Source of the DNA: Nemania diffusa
Taxonomy: Eukaryota > Ascomycota > Sordariomycetes > Xylariales > Xylariaceae
Assembly (NCBI GenBank): GCA_038501195.1
Contig: JBBPUQ010000001.1
Coordinates: 2,728,001-2,792,000, forward strand
Length of the DNA: 64,000 bases
Direction of reading: 5' to 3'
Below the pieces are notes generated by a model. It worked only from the letters and a program-made list of their open reading frames with translations, made no database searches and was not told the DNA's origin. Positions within the stretch are counted from its first letter, which is position 1. Every line of letters begins with the position of its first letter. Position numbers and translations under genes: made by a program. This document shows, in pieces, positions 43,024 to 55,298 of the stretch.

Positions 43024-43333
43024 TATAATAAGTATAATATTAGCAATAAATTTAAAAACCGAATAATATTATATATTTTAAAAAAAAAACTAAAATTAAA
43101 AAAACTAAAAAATAAACTTAATTTTTTCGATTAAATTAACACACTTATATAAATGCTTTTTTATTTACTATTTTTACTTTTTTATATTTATTATTTTATT
43201 TAACTTTTAGTAAGTTTATTATTTTTAGTAAATAATAAAATCTACTTAATTACTTTAGTTATTTATTAGTTATACTATATATATTAACTATTTTTAAAAT
43301 TTATTTATTTAAATATAGATATAGTTTGTAATA
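43024..43333 (-). repeat. 5' LTR of the gypsy element (right on the map)
   Basis: 310 bp, retaining more C/G than its partner (aaaccgaataat, ttttttcgatt, aacacactt), so mutation was weaker at this end. Confidence 0.85.
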
Positions 43334-43338
43334 ATAAA

Positions 43339-45470
43339 ATAATTGCTAGTTTTTTAATAAAAGTATAACTAATTAATAAATTAAAAACTAATAAAATCGA
43401 CTATAAAAAAGCTATATATTATTTTAAAAAGTAAATATTTATATAAACTTATATTATTATTATTATATTTATATTAATATATATTAAAAATATTTTAATA
43501 TATTTAAATATTAAAGCTTTTAATTATTTAAGTTTTAAAAAAACTATATTATTTTATTTTATATTTTTATATTTTTAATTTATTATAAATACTTTAAATT
43601 TATATATTTTTAAAATAAATATTATATTTAAATTTAATAAATAAAACTATATATTATTGCTAATATTTTTTATTAATTATATATAATATTAAATCTAGTT
43701 TAAAGCTTTATTAATTGCTATATATTTTTAAATAAAAAACAATAGTTTAAATTTATAAAATTAATTAATATTAACAATATTAATTTAAATGTTTATTTTT
43801 TAAAAATTATAATATAAATTTATAATTATTTAATTATATTTTATTTAAATCGATTATTATTAATTGCTTTTTTTATTAATTAAACTTTATATATTTATAA
43901 ATATAAATATTTAAAAACTGATTTAAAAAATTATATTTTATATAAACAAATATTTTAAATTATTAAATTTATTAAATTTAAAAAAAACTAAAATAAACTA
44001 AAACAAAAATTAAAATTAATTAGTTTTAATTTATTAAATTTAAATAATTTTAAATTAAATAATAAAATAAATAATATATTTTAATATAAAAAAAATTTAT
44101 TTAATTTAAACTATAAATAAATTAAATTATAATATAAAATAATTATAATAAATTAAAAAAGTTTAATAAAAAAATAATTTAAAATAAACTTTGTTTTTAT
44201 ATTTTTAATTAATTTTTGCTAATATTTTTTATTTTAGTTTATTATTTAGTTATATTTTATATTTATATAAATAAGCTAAAATATTTATATTTATTTTTAG
44301 TTAAAATCAATAATTTAAAATTTAATAAATTATAAATAAAAGTTAATTTTTTTTTAATTTTTTTTAATAAAAATATTTATAGCTTTAATTAATAAAATAT
44401 TTTTAAATTTAATTTAATTTTATTTAATTTATTTTTTATTTTATATAAAAATAAATTAATATTAATAAGTTTTTATTTAATTAAAATTAATTTAAATTTA
44501 ATTTTAATTTTTTTTTTATTTTTTTATTTAATAAATTTAAAAATATATTTAAAAAAAATTAAATTTTATATTTTTTATTTTTTTTTAGTTTAATTAAAAA
44601 ATAATTAAATAAAACTTTTTATAAATAATAAAATTTAATTATAAATTTATTTTTATTAATATTATTATTAATAACTTTTAAATTAAAAAACTAAATAAAT
44701 TTTATAAAGTTTTTAATTAATTTTATAATATTGCATTTATTATTTATTATAACTAATATAATTAATTTATAAATTTATTTAATAATATATAAATTTAAAA
44801 TTGTTTAATTTAATTTAAAATATTTAATAAATTTTTAATAGTTATTAAATATTTAATTAATTAAAACAATATAAACTAATATAGTTTTAACTTATTTAAT
44901 TTTTTTAATAAATTTATATATAAAAATATTAATTAATTTAATAATTTTAAATCTAATATAAATATTAATAATTATATTATTAATAATGTTTTATTTTTTT
45001 ATATTTGTTAATATAATATTTTATTATTAATTTATTTATATAAAAATAAATATAAAATTAAATTATATAAAAATAATTAGTTATAATAAAACTTTAAATA
45101 TATTTAATATAAATATTAAAATAAAATAAATAAATTAAATAAATTTTAATTTAATTATAACTTAAATTAATAAACTTTTAATAAAATTAATAATAAACAA
45201 AAAAATAAAATTTATATTTTATAATAATATATTATAATTAAAACAAACTTTAATAATTAATTTTGTTTAAATAAAAGTTTAATAATTAATAATATAAACT
45301 ATTATAACTTTTATTATATTATTTTAAACTTATATAATAAAAAATAAATATAAACAATAATTTATAATTTAAATTAATAATTAAAATAATTTTAATATAT
45401 ATTATATTATAAATTTTATTTATATTTATATTATATATTTCTATTTAATTATTTTAAAATAAGTTAGCTT
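43339..45470. other. AT-rich relic sequence next to the right TIR
   Basis: About 2.1 kb of severely A+T-rich DNA between the gypsy element and the right TIR. No recognisable frame, LTR or tandem repeat was found. It should be original sequence of the TIR-bounded element. Confidence 0.45.
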
Positions 45471-45509
45471 TGTTTTTATCTAGGGATATGGTGTGTTGCT
45501 AGTGACCCA

Positions 45510-45546
45510 AAATTAGTTTTCGAACAGTTAGCCCTCTGGGTTGCCG
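45510..45546 (-). repeat. Right terminal inverted repeat
   Basis: Plus strand begins aaattagttttcgaacagtt and ends gggttgccg; reverse complement of 18000-18036. Just inside lie ctagtgaccc and atctagggatatggtg, which are unmutated. Confidence 0.85.
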
Positions 45547-46038
45547 TACATGTAGGTATGGGTAGTACCTACCTCATACCTGGAAGCTTTAGGTACATAA
45601 GGTAGGAGGTAGACCTTGCCCTGAATAGGAGATACCTACATACATGTATGTATGTACTCCATACGTAGGTACCGTTACGAACCCTGTCATAAGCTACATA
45701 GACGTAGGTACATACCTAATGTACCTAGCGGTACAAATCAACGACACTTGGATCATTACCGTATAACCTACCGAATATCTTAGTTGACTGAAGAGCCAAA
45801 CAATTAATTTTATCGACGTTAACAAACCGAAGTTCTTGTCTTTTTTCCCCCTTCTTCGCCTTACTATATTCTCTACCATTTCCCACCTTCAATTGAATCA
45901 CAGCTATAGCGGCACGTGTCATTCTGCGAACCAGCTTGGCCGACCTAGAAAGCTTCATTAGTCGCCTGCCTGCCTATCTGCAGCTATAGGTATATATGCG
46001 AGGCTACTGCTACCAGCAGATCGCAACAATAGTAAACA
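45547..46038. other. 5' flank of TEX1 with TACCTAGG-type sequence
   Basis: Normal composition resumes immediately outside the right TIR. TAGGTACC/ACCTACCT-type motifs fill 45555-45730. The rest up to the TEX1 ATG has no recognisable feature. Confidence 0.5.
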
Positions 46039-47413
46039 ATGGCGTCGGGCCGCTTGGCGACGAGGGCTTCCGTCGCCCCTGAGAGGTTTAAGAGTCTACT
46101 CCCAACCCTGCAGCCCACTATTTATCATGATCCAAACGCGAGCAAGTCCTCGAACAAGTGAGTTATTCGCATATACCGCCACCTCCCACTCACCTCTCAT
46201 CACCCGCCACTCACTTCCTGCGTACCTGGCCGCTCGTCTGCCTCATGTGTCACTCACTACTTATGCGCCAGCATCCGCACCATTGCCTGGAATCCTCTGG
46301 GGACATATCTAGCCACTGGCTGTGCAGACAAGACATTGCGTGTTTGTGAGTTTACCGCTCTCGAGTACAGTGCCGGCACTGATAATTTGGTCATGTTCTG
46401 TCCTTGACTGACTAAGACTGCTCAAGGGAATGTCGATAAACCTAATGTGCGTCAGACGACAGAGCTTAGAGGACACGCGGCCTCCATCGAAAAGGTTGCT
46501 TTCAACCCCACCAAGGAGCTTGAGCTCTGTAGCGTGAGCAGCGATGGTGTTGTGAGATTCTGGGACGTCAAGAACAAGGTTGTCTTGAACGAAGTTCGAG
46601 GCTTAGGGGAGACTTTTACCCTGGCTTGGGCTCCCCAGGGCGAATATGTCGTTGTTGGCAATAAGGTGCTTATTTGAACTAACTCCTCCTTCAAAAGCCC
46701 CCGAGCTCACCAGAATACAGGAGAACAAGTTATTTGTACTTTCACCTACTGAGCCCGCACCTATATCCTCACGCCAGCAATCTACCATGACAAACGACAT
46801 TACTTTTTGCTGGAGTGGCAAGAGATTATTCGCGACCACCGGAGAAGGCAAAACCAGAATTCTTTCTTTTCCCGAGTTCGAGCCAGCTTATCAGTACGAT
46901 TACAAGGAGGTGGGGGAGAAGGAGTTTATGCTGCCAGGTCACACCTCGTCTTGCATCGCCGTTGAACTGCATCCCTTTAACAGATACCTCGCCACAGGGG
47001 GAACAGATTCCCTTATTTCGCTCTGGGAAACGAATGAGTGGAATTGTGTTCGAACTATCACAAAAATGACCGGCCCAGTTCGGAGTCTATGTACGCACAC
47101 ACAACGGGACCTAGTTTATTCCGGAGCTTCATACTGACATGATGGTGTAGCCTTCTCCTGGGATGGTCTTTTCATCGTTGGCGGGAGTGACGAAGGTTAG
47201 TCTTCGGCACGCATGCTAGCATACCGTCAATATAACTAATTTTTGCCAGGCACTGGGCTTGAGATCACCGTTTCTGAAACGGGGGAGCATCTCTGCACTT
47301 ACAAGACACGGACGCCTTCTCCTGTTGTAGCATGGGCGCCCAACCGATATGCTCTTGCGTATACCGATATGGGTAGTCTTAGGATAATAGGGGCAAGCCC
47401 AGGAGGGAAATAA
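46039..47413 (+). CDS. TEX1: THO complex subunit TEX1/THOC3 (WD40 protein)
   Basis: Component of the THO/TREX complex that couples transcription to mRNA packaging and nuclear export. Six exons join in phase: 46039-46157, 46272-46345, 46427-46665, 46721-47090, 47151-47195 and 47250-47413 (336 aa). Introns are 114, 81, 55, 60 and 54 bp. The start MASGRLATRASVAPERFKSL is followed by WD40 blocks: IRTIAWNPLGTYLATGCADK, LRGHAASIEKVAFNP ... VRFWDV, GETFTLAWAPQGEYVVVGNK, FVLSPTEP, FCWSGKRLFATTG, LPGHTSSCIAVELHP ... ISLWE, SFSWDGLFIVGGSDEG and VAWAPNRYALAYTD. Order and length match fungal THOC3 homologues. It starts 492 bp from the end of the TIR-bounded block. Confidence 0.93.
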
Positions 47414-49418
47414 GGATGTCCAAAGGAGTTGCCCCCTAACAATCCTAAATGAATAAGTTCGTTACATAGCATGACGACACACCATAGGGTTGTACTGGTG
47501 CACCAGACGAAGAGGTTGACATACTGCGTACCTACACATCGTTATAGCCATAGCATATGTCGTAGCCATGTGCCTATGCATAGCTATGTTCTAGCTGAGT
47601 ATATTGAGTGTCAGGTGTCAGCACGGAAGAACCAGATGCCGGGTCTAGAGAGGGCATAGGGCAGTTTGCATAAAAAGAGGGTAGGTAGCTAAGGATATGT
47701 ACGCAGTACGTTCTGCACTGAAGTCACGGCGAGGCAGCTGGGATATTTCTACGCACATGCACTCGGTTCCTGCCTTGATCACGACATATCCGTTGATGTG
47801 TTAAATTGGGCACGAGCTGCACGCGAGCAACCGGTATGGCGTGCAGGCTACTTAAAATATGAATATATCGACATTCCCCTCGATTCTACAACGCGTATTT
47901 GGACACATAGCTAGGCATTCAAACTCGGGTAGCCTACCAAGCATTTGGCGTCTTTCGCATAGATTCTATAACGGTCCCAGCTGATGGGGATCGATGGTCT
48001 TTGCACCAACCAGGTGAGGTCCATATTACAAATCAAGGCTTTACGTACACTCAGTCTTACAGTGCAAGACCCCAATAGGTACATAGACGCACAGGGAATG
48101 TCGTGCAAGGGAGGTTACTGGCTACCACGGGCTGCCATACCACGTTAGTGCATTGCCCAGGCCACTTGGGGCAGAAAAAGTCCCTTGCGGCCGAGAGTGT
48201 AGGCAGTCCCCGGCACACGGTATCTGGGCTCCAAGTTGTTGAGTGGTGGTTGTATGTACGCATAGGTATGTAACCTACATAGATGGACGACACAGCCAAT
48301 GGTAAAGGTCCTCGGGGTTGTGTCGTCCCTTACTGCTGCCTCACTTGCATAGAACATGTCTTCGGAGGACGGCAGGTTACAGATCTCATTTCCTCAGCTG
48401 ACGACCTTCTTCTAATCAGTTCAGCAGTGTTGGGGGCTAGACGAGTCGCCGAGTGCCATGCTCCAACACTGTGTCGACGACCATAGGCCTTCGGTATGCG
48501 AATAGCTATTCGTACATACGTCTATCCTGATCTTGGATTTCTGAAGGTTGCTTCATCTATCTACCTACCTACCTGTATATAAGTGAATTGGTTAGGTACC
48601 TGGGCACTTGTCTAGACTCTAGGTAGATTGTAGGACTTTGGTGATTAGATATATGCGTACCTCACCTCTTACATACTATGTATGTAGGTACCTACTTGTT
48701 CAGGGGCCTAAAAAAAGGCGGAGACTGTTAAGGCGAGCGCATTACTAAGAAGTAGGTAGGTACCTACGTAGACCGAGTCTAACGCGTAACTTATCTTATC
48801 CTCAACATCAGCTTTGGTTGTCTTGGACCGCCTCTCAGGCATATTTCCGGCGTGAAACAATCGATTTGCCGTGGCCGATTCTCCGCTGCCCCGATTTGCA
48901 GTTATCTATCTACTGGATACCTAGGTAGCTAAACCTACCTAAACCTACCTAACCTACCTACCGACCGCATACGTATAGGAGGTACCTACCTAGCCTATCT
49001 GCTCCCGGCACCCGGGGTCCCGCTCCATACCGGCCGCAATCTATTTCTCTACCTGCCTATCGCCGCCATTCCTCCCTTTTGTCATTAGAGCCACTCCACT
49101 ACCTCGATATCGCCCATCGGTCTGCCTCTCGACAGACGCCAAACCCCACGGGCACTGGGTGCTCATAGTGGATTGGGAGTATTGATGCGAAGAGTCTCGT
49201 CAGCTCGCGGTGTATTCGCAAACCCCCGGTGGCAGCTTTGGCTAGCCTTTCTTGCGACTCTCTGCGCCGCGCTAGGCGCCAGCGAAACTACATAGTCCAA
49301 TATCCACCCGTCTGCTCAGGTCGGCGATATCAACCAGACCGCTGCCTAAGCCGAATCTCGGCCGCTCCTATTGAGCCTCAACTTCTCTTCTTGCCTTGAC
49401 CTAGAGTAACGAGTGACG
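47414..49418. other. Intergenic region, no gene seen
   Basis: 2.0 kb between TEX1 and the transcription factor gene, both on +. Dense TAGGTACC/ACCTACCT motifs at about 48,540-48,780 and 48,900-49,010. Short frames at 47471-47659, 48057-48299 and 48283-48486 give no recognisable protein. The last 350 bp, rich in C/T, is the likely promoter and leader of the downstream gene. Confidence 0.55.
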
Positions 49419-52400
49419 ATGCCCACGACGGCCGATCTCGCCGACTCACCATCTCAGGGCACGCCCGATAATAGCCCATCTGCCGAAACTTCAGCCCATA
49501 TCGTCCCGCGAAGCAACAACGATGTCCCCAAGCCTAAGAGGCTTGCTTGCATGATATGCCGCAAAAGGAAGCTCCGCTGTGACGGCATAAAACCGAGCTG
49601 CAGCACCTGCACACGCCTCGGTCACTCATGCGCATATGACGAGGTCAGGAAAAAGAGTGGTCCTAAGCGGGGTTACGTGAAGGCTCTGGAGGAGAGGTTG
49701 AGTAAGTGCTGGTCTGTCGGATATATCGAGGGATTGGCTTGAATTACGTCGCCCAGGAAGCCGAGAAGCTGACCCCCTGCATCTGTATAGAGCAAGTCGA
49801 AGAGCTTCTTAAGACTCAGGAGCCTAGCAGTAGTACGAGTCCCGAAACGACAAAGACCCCTAGTGTGGCATTTGAGCAGGCCCGAAGCCAACAAGCTACG
49901 GCGCCCGCAAGCTTCAATGTTGCGAACACCTCGATCCCGATCCCTGGCGACCGTGACTTGGAGAGATGGCGCTTCAATGGAGAATCGCCCCAGGGAAACG
50001 GGCTCGACGAATTCAACTTTACGAGCAACATACCCATGGGCATGAGTAATATGGACCCGAGTTTTACCTGGGAGATGATTGGGCTAGGTCTTGAAGAACC
50101 TCTCCCGCCACAGGAGACTATCGATGAGCTGTGAGCCATATCCCGTCATGGTACTTTGTTGGCTTCAACTTACCGTGTTGCTTACCTTGTTATCAGACAC
50201 CAGATATTTTTCGAAAAAATCCACCCCTCCCTCCCTATGATTCATAAATTTCGGTATTTGGCGGCAATGAATTTGTATGTGTCGAAACGTATTTGTTTCT
50301 TCCCAATTCCACTCGTCTACCCCTGAACCCTTGGAAACACACCTCGCTCACTGGTAGTATTAGGGCGCCAAGTCAACGACCGCCAGTGGCCTTGCGCTAT
50401 GCGATATGGACTCTAGCCTGTTCTATCACGGACAAGTATAAAGATCTTAAGGACCTCTTTTACCAACGAGCTCGAAAATATGTCGAAGCCGACGCGATCA
50501 AAGGTTATGGTGAACACTCAATCACCATAGCCCATTGTCAAACACACGTGCTGCTGGCCTCATACGAGTTTAAAATGATGTACTTCCCGCGAGCCTGGAT
50601 GAATACGGGCGCAGCTGTGCGCCTTAGCCAAATGTAAGTCTTGTTGAAGCGTAGCAAGTAACTGCCCGTGCTCACCTCTGTGGACAGGATTGGCCTGCAT
50701 CGAATTGATGGCAATGGTCTAGACGTAAAGCAGTGTCTCCCGCCACCACGCGACTGGACTGAGAGGGAGGAGAGACGAAGGACGTTCTGGATGGCCTTTT
50801 GCGAAGACAGGTATGCCAGCATCGGAACGGGGTGGCCGATGACAGTTGATGAGCGGGACATCATGACGAACTTGCCGGCCTCTGAAGAGGCTTTCAATCT
50901 AAGCCGACCAGAACAAACACAAACACTAAAAGACGCTATGAGCCCGGCCGGGGCAACCAAGTTATCAGCGTTCGGCGGCATTGTGCTTATGGCCACTCTC
51001 TTTGGTCGTAATCTCACCCATCTTCATCGTCCGGATGTCGATGACCGTGATCACGACATGAACGGGGAATTCTGGAAGCGCCACCGACTTCTAGACAATA
51101 TCCTCCTCAATACCTCATTATGCCTTCCGAATCAGCTCAAGCTTCCCGCCGGTCTCAACAACCCAAATATCGTTTTCACAAACATGAATATTCACACGTC
51201 AACGATATGTCTTCACCAGGCCGCTATTTTCAAGGCTGACAAAAATATACTCCCCCCGACGGTCAGCGCAGAGAGCAAAGTTCGGTGTATCACGGCGGCG
51301 AATGAGATTGCCAGTATAATGAGGATGACATCGCATTTGGATCTATCTGCCGTACGGTCTGACCAATTCTTGACATATTGAACTCCACTTACAAATCTTA
51401 CAGATGAACCCATTCATTTCATTTTGCTTATACGTAGCAGCGAGGGTGTTTGTCCAGTACCTTAAAAGTCGCCCCGATGACGGCCAGACGGCAGACTCGT
51501 TGCGTTTCCTCCTTGCTGCTATGAACGCGCTGAAGAAGAAGAATCCATTAACAGAATCTTTCTTAGTTCAGCTTGATGTCGACTTAGAAGCACTAGGATT
51601 GCGAATACCAAAGCTCAAGTCTGCGTTTCCACGGAGTACAGATAGTGTAGGTCTTATTCGCCGGCTCGCCTACGCCCGTCGTACCGAACCAAATACTGAC
51701 GTGTGCAACTCAATAGCCAACACCGGGAGTGAACGTCCCGAACTTGCATGTGAGAGCTGACGGTAGTCCTGACCATAACGCGCCACGAAATGGCGTGGAA
51801 GTTATATATGAGGACCAAGGCTGCAATTTTATGGCCTTCGAAAAGGGAAACCCTATTACCGCCCCTGAGATCGTGGAGCCGGAACAGCAAAACCAAGGTG
51901 ACGAGGGATCACATGTCAATCCCTTTGGAACACAGCAGTGGTACTCGAGGGAGCGGCAAATACCTTCCCATGAACGGGCTTCAGGACCCGACAACGGAGC
52001 TAATGGCATAGTTATAACGCCCATGATTTATACCCCTTACGTAGAAAATCAGGGCAGCGACGCAAACGATATGTCGGTATCGTCAAACCCAGATGGACAG
52101 TCAAATCGACCGACACCAAACTCGAGCAGTAACGCCTCAGAGCAGCAGCGACGCAGTGTGGCTGGTACGGGGCCCATCGCACACTCCAACGGCGTATCTT
52201 TCAATGCTAGCCCCATCGGGTCGCATCAGAGTCTAGGGGTTCAGGGGACGGAGATGGATGCGTCAGCGACGCCTTTTTTCCCCGAGCATGGCTTCGGGTC
52301 CGGCATGACCCCAGGCCGGGCGTTCGCCATCCCAGATACACCGAGCAACGACTTCAGCATACCAAACGGCTGGGAATCCGGGCAGGCTGGGATGACTCCG

Positions 52401-52478
52401 AGAACAGCCGAAGCGATAATGCAAGGGCTGAACATGCCCATGGATGGCCTAGAGATGAATTGGGACGCGGGGACATAA
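49419..52478 (+). CDS. Zn(II)2Cys6 transcription factor with fungal-specific middle domain
   Basis: Seven exons in phase: 49419-49701, 49791-50130, 50197-50274, 50364-50633, 50688-51351, 51404-51646 and 51717-52478 (879 aa). The ATG at 49419 is the first in frame. The binuclear zinc cluster is complete: Cys 44, 47, 54, 61, 64 and 71 (C-x2-C-x6-C-x6-C-x2-C-x6-C), followed by a basic linker (KKSGPKRGYVKALEERL) and a short coiled coil (KQVEELLKTQ). The fungal-specific domain follows (RYAIWTLACSITDKYKDL, RARKYVEAD, GLHRIDGNGLD, REERRRTFWMAFCEDRYASI, GRNLTHLHRP). The C-terminal 250 residues are Gly/Asn/Ser/Pro-rich, as in activation regions. The family is highly conserved in Sordariomycetes; the target pathway is not evident. 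Confidence 0.92.
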
Positions 52479-54921
52479 AGCGGTTCTTGTCGTGCCACTA
52501 TATCTCCTTGCTTCTCAGCATTTCCTCTTTTATGTATATGTTTTTATTATTGAACTACTTGGGCAAACGGGATTAGAAACGTCAAATATGCTTGCGAACG
52601 AAGACAAAGCGGCGTAAAGGGGGTTGCCTCTCAAGAAGCAGCGACACGGATGTGCGGGATTGGCTGGGTTGCTACGAGCACACGATATTCATGTTGCCGG
52701 CTCGGTTGCCGGGCTTCATGGAACCCTGGGTGGGCCTCAGCAACCGAAGCTGTATTATCATATTTTTTTTCTCCGAACGAGCCTCGTTTGAAGGCGGAAC
52801 GGGGAGTATCATTAACGACAATCAGCTGTATTATATGTGGGCAAAGCTAGGAAGAGTTGTCTATTCTGTAACGATCTTTGATATCCCCTCTAACCATATA
52901 TATAGACATCTAGCTAATGAAAGAAAAGTCTTCAGAGCTGTTACAAAAACTGCAGACTGATGACCAAAAATTAAGGCAGCTACTCTTCACTAGTTCATTT
53001 CTTCTGATTCTTCTGACTCTTCTTCCCCGGATTCGATGCAATGACACGTGAACATATGCGGAGAAGACCAGGGGTCGACATGCATTTCGGCTTCTTGACG
53101 CGGCGTTACGTGGAAAAACGAATAACTTGTTCCAGTGAGATGTGCTTGGCTTGGCAGCTCAGCTAGCCGAGACGCTCGTGAGATCGACAGCACCTAGCCT
53201 CCGTGTACATTAGTCGGTATGGGTAAGGTATGCTCCTTCATAAGCCGTCGGCTCGGCAATATGGGCTTCTTCAGGTAGTCACGACACACCCAACACTGGA
53301 ACTGTTGTCAGTCTGTTATTGTCTTGCTGGAAAAGGGGCAGTGATTTATAAAATGCTGGCGTTTGTATATCTGTACCTAAAAATACCTAATTATTGCAAG
53401 CGTGTTGTCTTATCAGATCCAACCCAAGTTGGTCTCATTTGTGCGGGTAGATCTGGAATGTTACCGAATGGTGAATGGAGAGTGGGTTGGAGTTAGTGCG
53501 CACCACAGTTGTACACTTAGGTAGCTATTGTAGTCTACCTACCTAACCCTATGTAGGTACCTACATACCTAACCTAAGTTAGTGCGGATCTGTACAGCAT
53601 ACACATAGGTAGGTACAGAATGGTTGTAGTAGACTACCGCTCTTCTCCACTCTAACAATAGCGCTACCTATCACATTGCCCGGCATTGGGCCTAACCCGC
53701 TCCGATGAAGTACCCTTGTCTAAGCAACGTGTGAGCCTGGACAGGTAGAAGCTAGCCCCGCCCCTCACTCCTCAGCTGTGGCCTGTGCCTAACTTACACC
53801 TACATACAGAATACAGCGTACCTACCTTAGGTAGACTAACATGGGCACGATGTCACTAAGTACTGTCTAAGTCCTATAGCAAGTTTCACGTAATGATAAT
53901 GACGCGGGGCAGCGATGTTGACGAACTGATAGCCGATAGGTAGTTAATATATGCCTACCGAATAAAAGCGAGAACAATGAACGGCATGGCAACGATGGTG
54001 ATTCATCTATCCGTTGTACCCAGACTTCTGCTTCTGTGCTCTGTCGCCTATTGCCAGATTTTATTTTAATTATTTTTGTGACCACGATCAGCCCTCATGG
54101 GCAGCCGATATTGGTCCGATTTGACCCAGGTCTTCATACCGGGACACAACACAGACGACTAATATTCCCCCTTCTTCGGTCTTTCCCTGCCCAATCTCCT
54201 AGCACAGGAAGGGCCAGGCGGCAACGGGAAAGACCACGGCCACGACCACGGATGCCACCGCCTCGGTTTTCTATTTCCAGGTCGGTGTTTGTGATTGCGC
54301 CTGCCGTTACCAATATATATCTACCTGTGTCTCGTTGCCCCTCCTCCATCTCTCCCTCCCTGCCTCCCTTAGGTACCTACTATATTATCACCGCCGCCGC
54401 CGCCGCCGCCGCCTCGACTGCCTCAACTGCCTCGACTATTTCAACTACCCATTCTCTATCTTTACCATCTCTCGCTCTTTCTCTCTTGTCTTCGAACTGT
54501 TAACCAGCAGTGTGCGACATGGGCTGGGTCAAGGCGCGAGCAAGCTGCGTTGGTCAGAAGCATCATCGACAGCGATAGCGGTAACAGCAGCAACGACAGC
54601 AACAACAGCAACAGCAACAGCAACAGCAACAACAGCAGTAATAACAACAGCGGCAGCGATAGAAGCAGCAGGACAGGCAGCAACAGCGACAGCGACAGCG
54701 ACAGCGACAACGACAACAGTAATAGCCCCAAGGATAGGACCGAGAAGAGCAGGAAACAGCCTCTCACTCTTGGCAACAAGCAAGAGAACTAGGTAGGCTA
54801 GGTCCCGCCACGACACTTCCCTGACGACGAAGACGACGAAGACGACGACAACGACGACGACGACAAAGATAACGATAACGATAACGAAGCCCTCTACATC
54901 CATAGATATTGCTAGGCCATC
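52479..54921. other. Intergenic region and microsatellite-rich leader
   Basis: 2.4 kb without a supported gene up to the GST-fusion ATG. TACCTACC motifs at about 53,515-53,630. From 54,391 to 54,880 the + strand carries several simple repeats: (CCG)n near 54391-54413, CAG/CAA-rich 54,585-54,730, GACAGC repeats near 54,690-54,710 and GAC/GAA repeats at 54,820-54,880. These open long frames on both strands (for example 54335-54796), which I regard as low-complexity artefacts. Confidence 0.55.
54585..54880. repeat. CAR/GAY trinucleotide-rich leader sequence
   Basis: Imperfect runs of aac-agc triplets (54,600-54,720) and gac-gac-gaa triplets (54,825-54,880) just upstream of the GST-fusion start codon. 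Probably 5' UTR or promoter. No open frame through it joins the downstream gene in phase. Confidence 0.7.
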
Positions 54922-55265
54922 ATGGACCCTGCCTCGATGCATTTCTCCTCTCCCGAAGAGCATCACCACCCGCTTTCCCACGATGTCCATCACCACTCGA
55001 GCCAGCCGCCGCCACCCCATGCTTTCCGCATCTCAGCCCTGCCACCGCATCCAGGCCTCGACCTCTCCATCGACACCCATGATTCTATCTTTCAACACCA
55101 TCTGCAGCGCCTGAACGTGAACGCCCTCTCCAGCATGCCTGTGGTCCATGCCGACTTCGCCCACAGCCACACTCACCACTCGCCCCCCGACGGCTTCGAG
55201 CGCGATCATCCCCCGACGCCTGCGCCGCCGGCTCATATTCATCGTCACCCGTCCATCTCCCAGCC

Positions 55266-55298
<33 letters not shown>

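Larger units (their letters stand above)
36197..43333 (-). mobile_element. Ty3/gypsy LTR retrotransposon, minus strand, hypermutated
   Basis: Direct repeats 36197-36506 and 43024-43333 are both 310 bp and share long blocks such as tattattttatttaa and ttagttatactatatatatt. The 5-bp duplication ATAAA lies on both sides (36192-36196, 43334-43338). The T-rich plus strand means the sense strand is minus. There a reverse transcriptase relic with gypsy-type order is readable at 39,075-39,480. Length 7.1 kb fits gypsy. Many stop codons; no intact frame. Confidence 0.87.

Noticed and set aside
47414..49418. Search for a tRNA gene or short ORF gene in the TEX1-transcription factor interval
   Set aside because: No A-box/B-box pair with cloverleaf potential was found and the frames are low-complexity.
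54335..54796. Long frames on both strands upstream of the GST fusion (poly-Ala/Thr, poly-Ser/Asn, poly-Leu)
   Set aside because: They are readings of trinucleotide repeats in different frames, with no conserved motif and no phase-consistent junction to the downstream gene.
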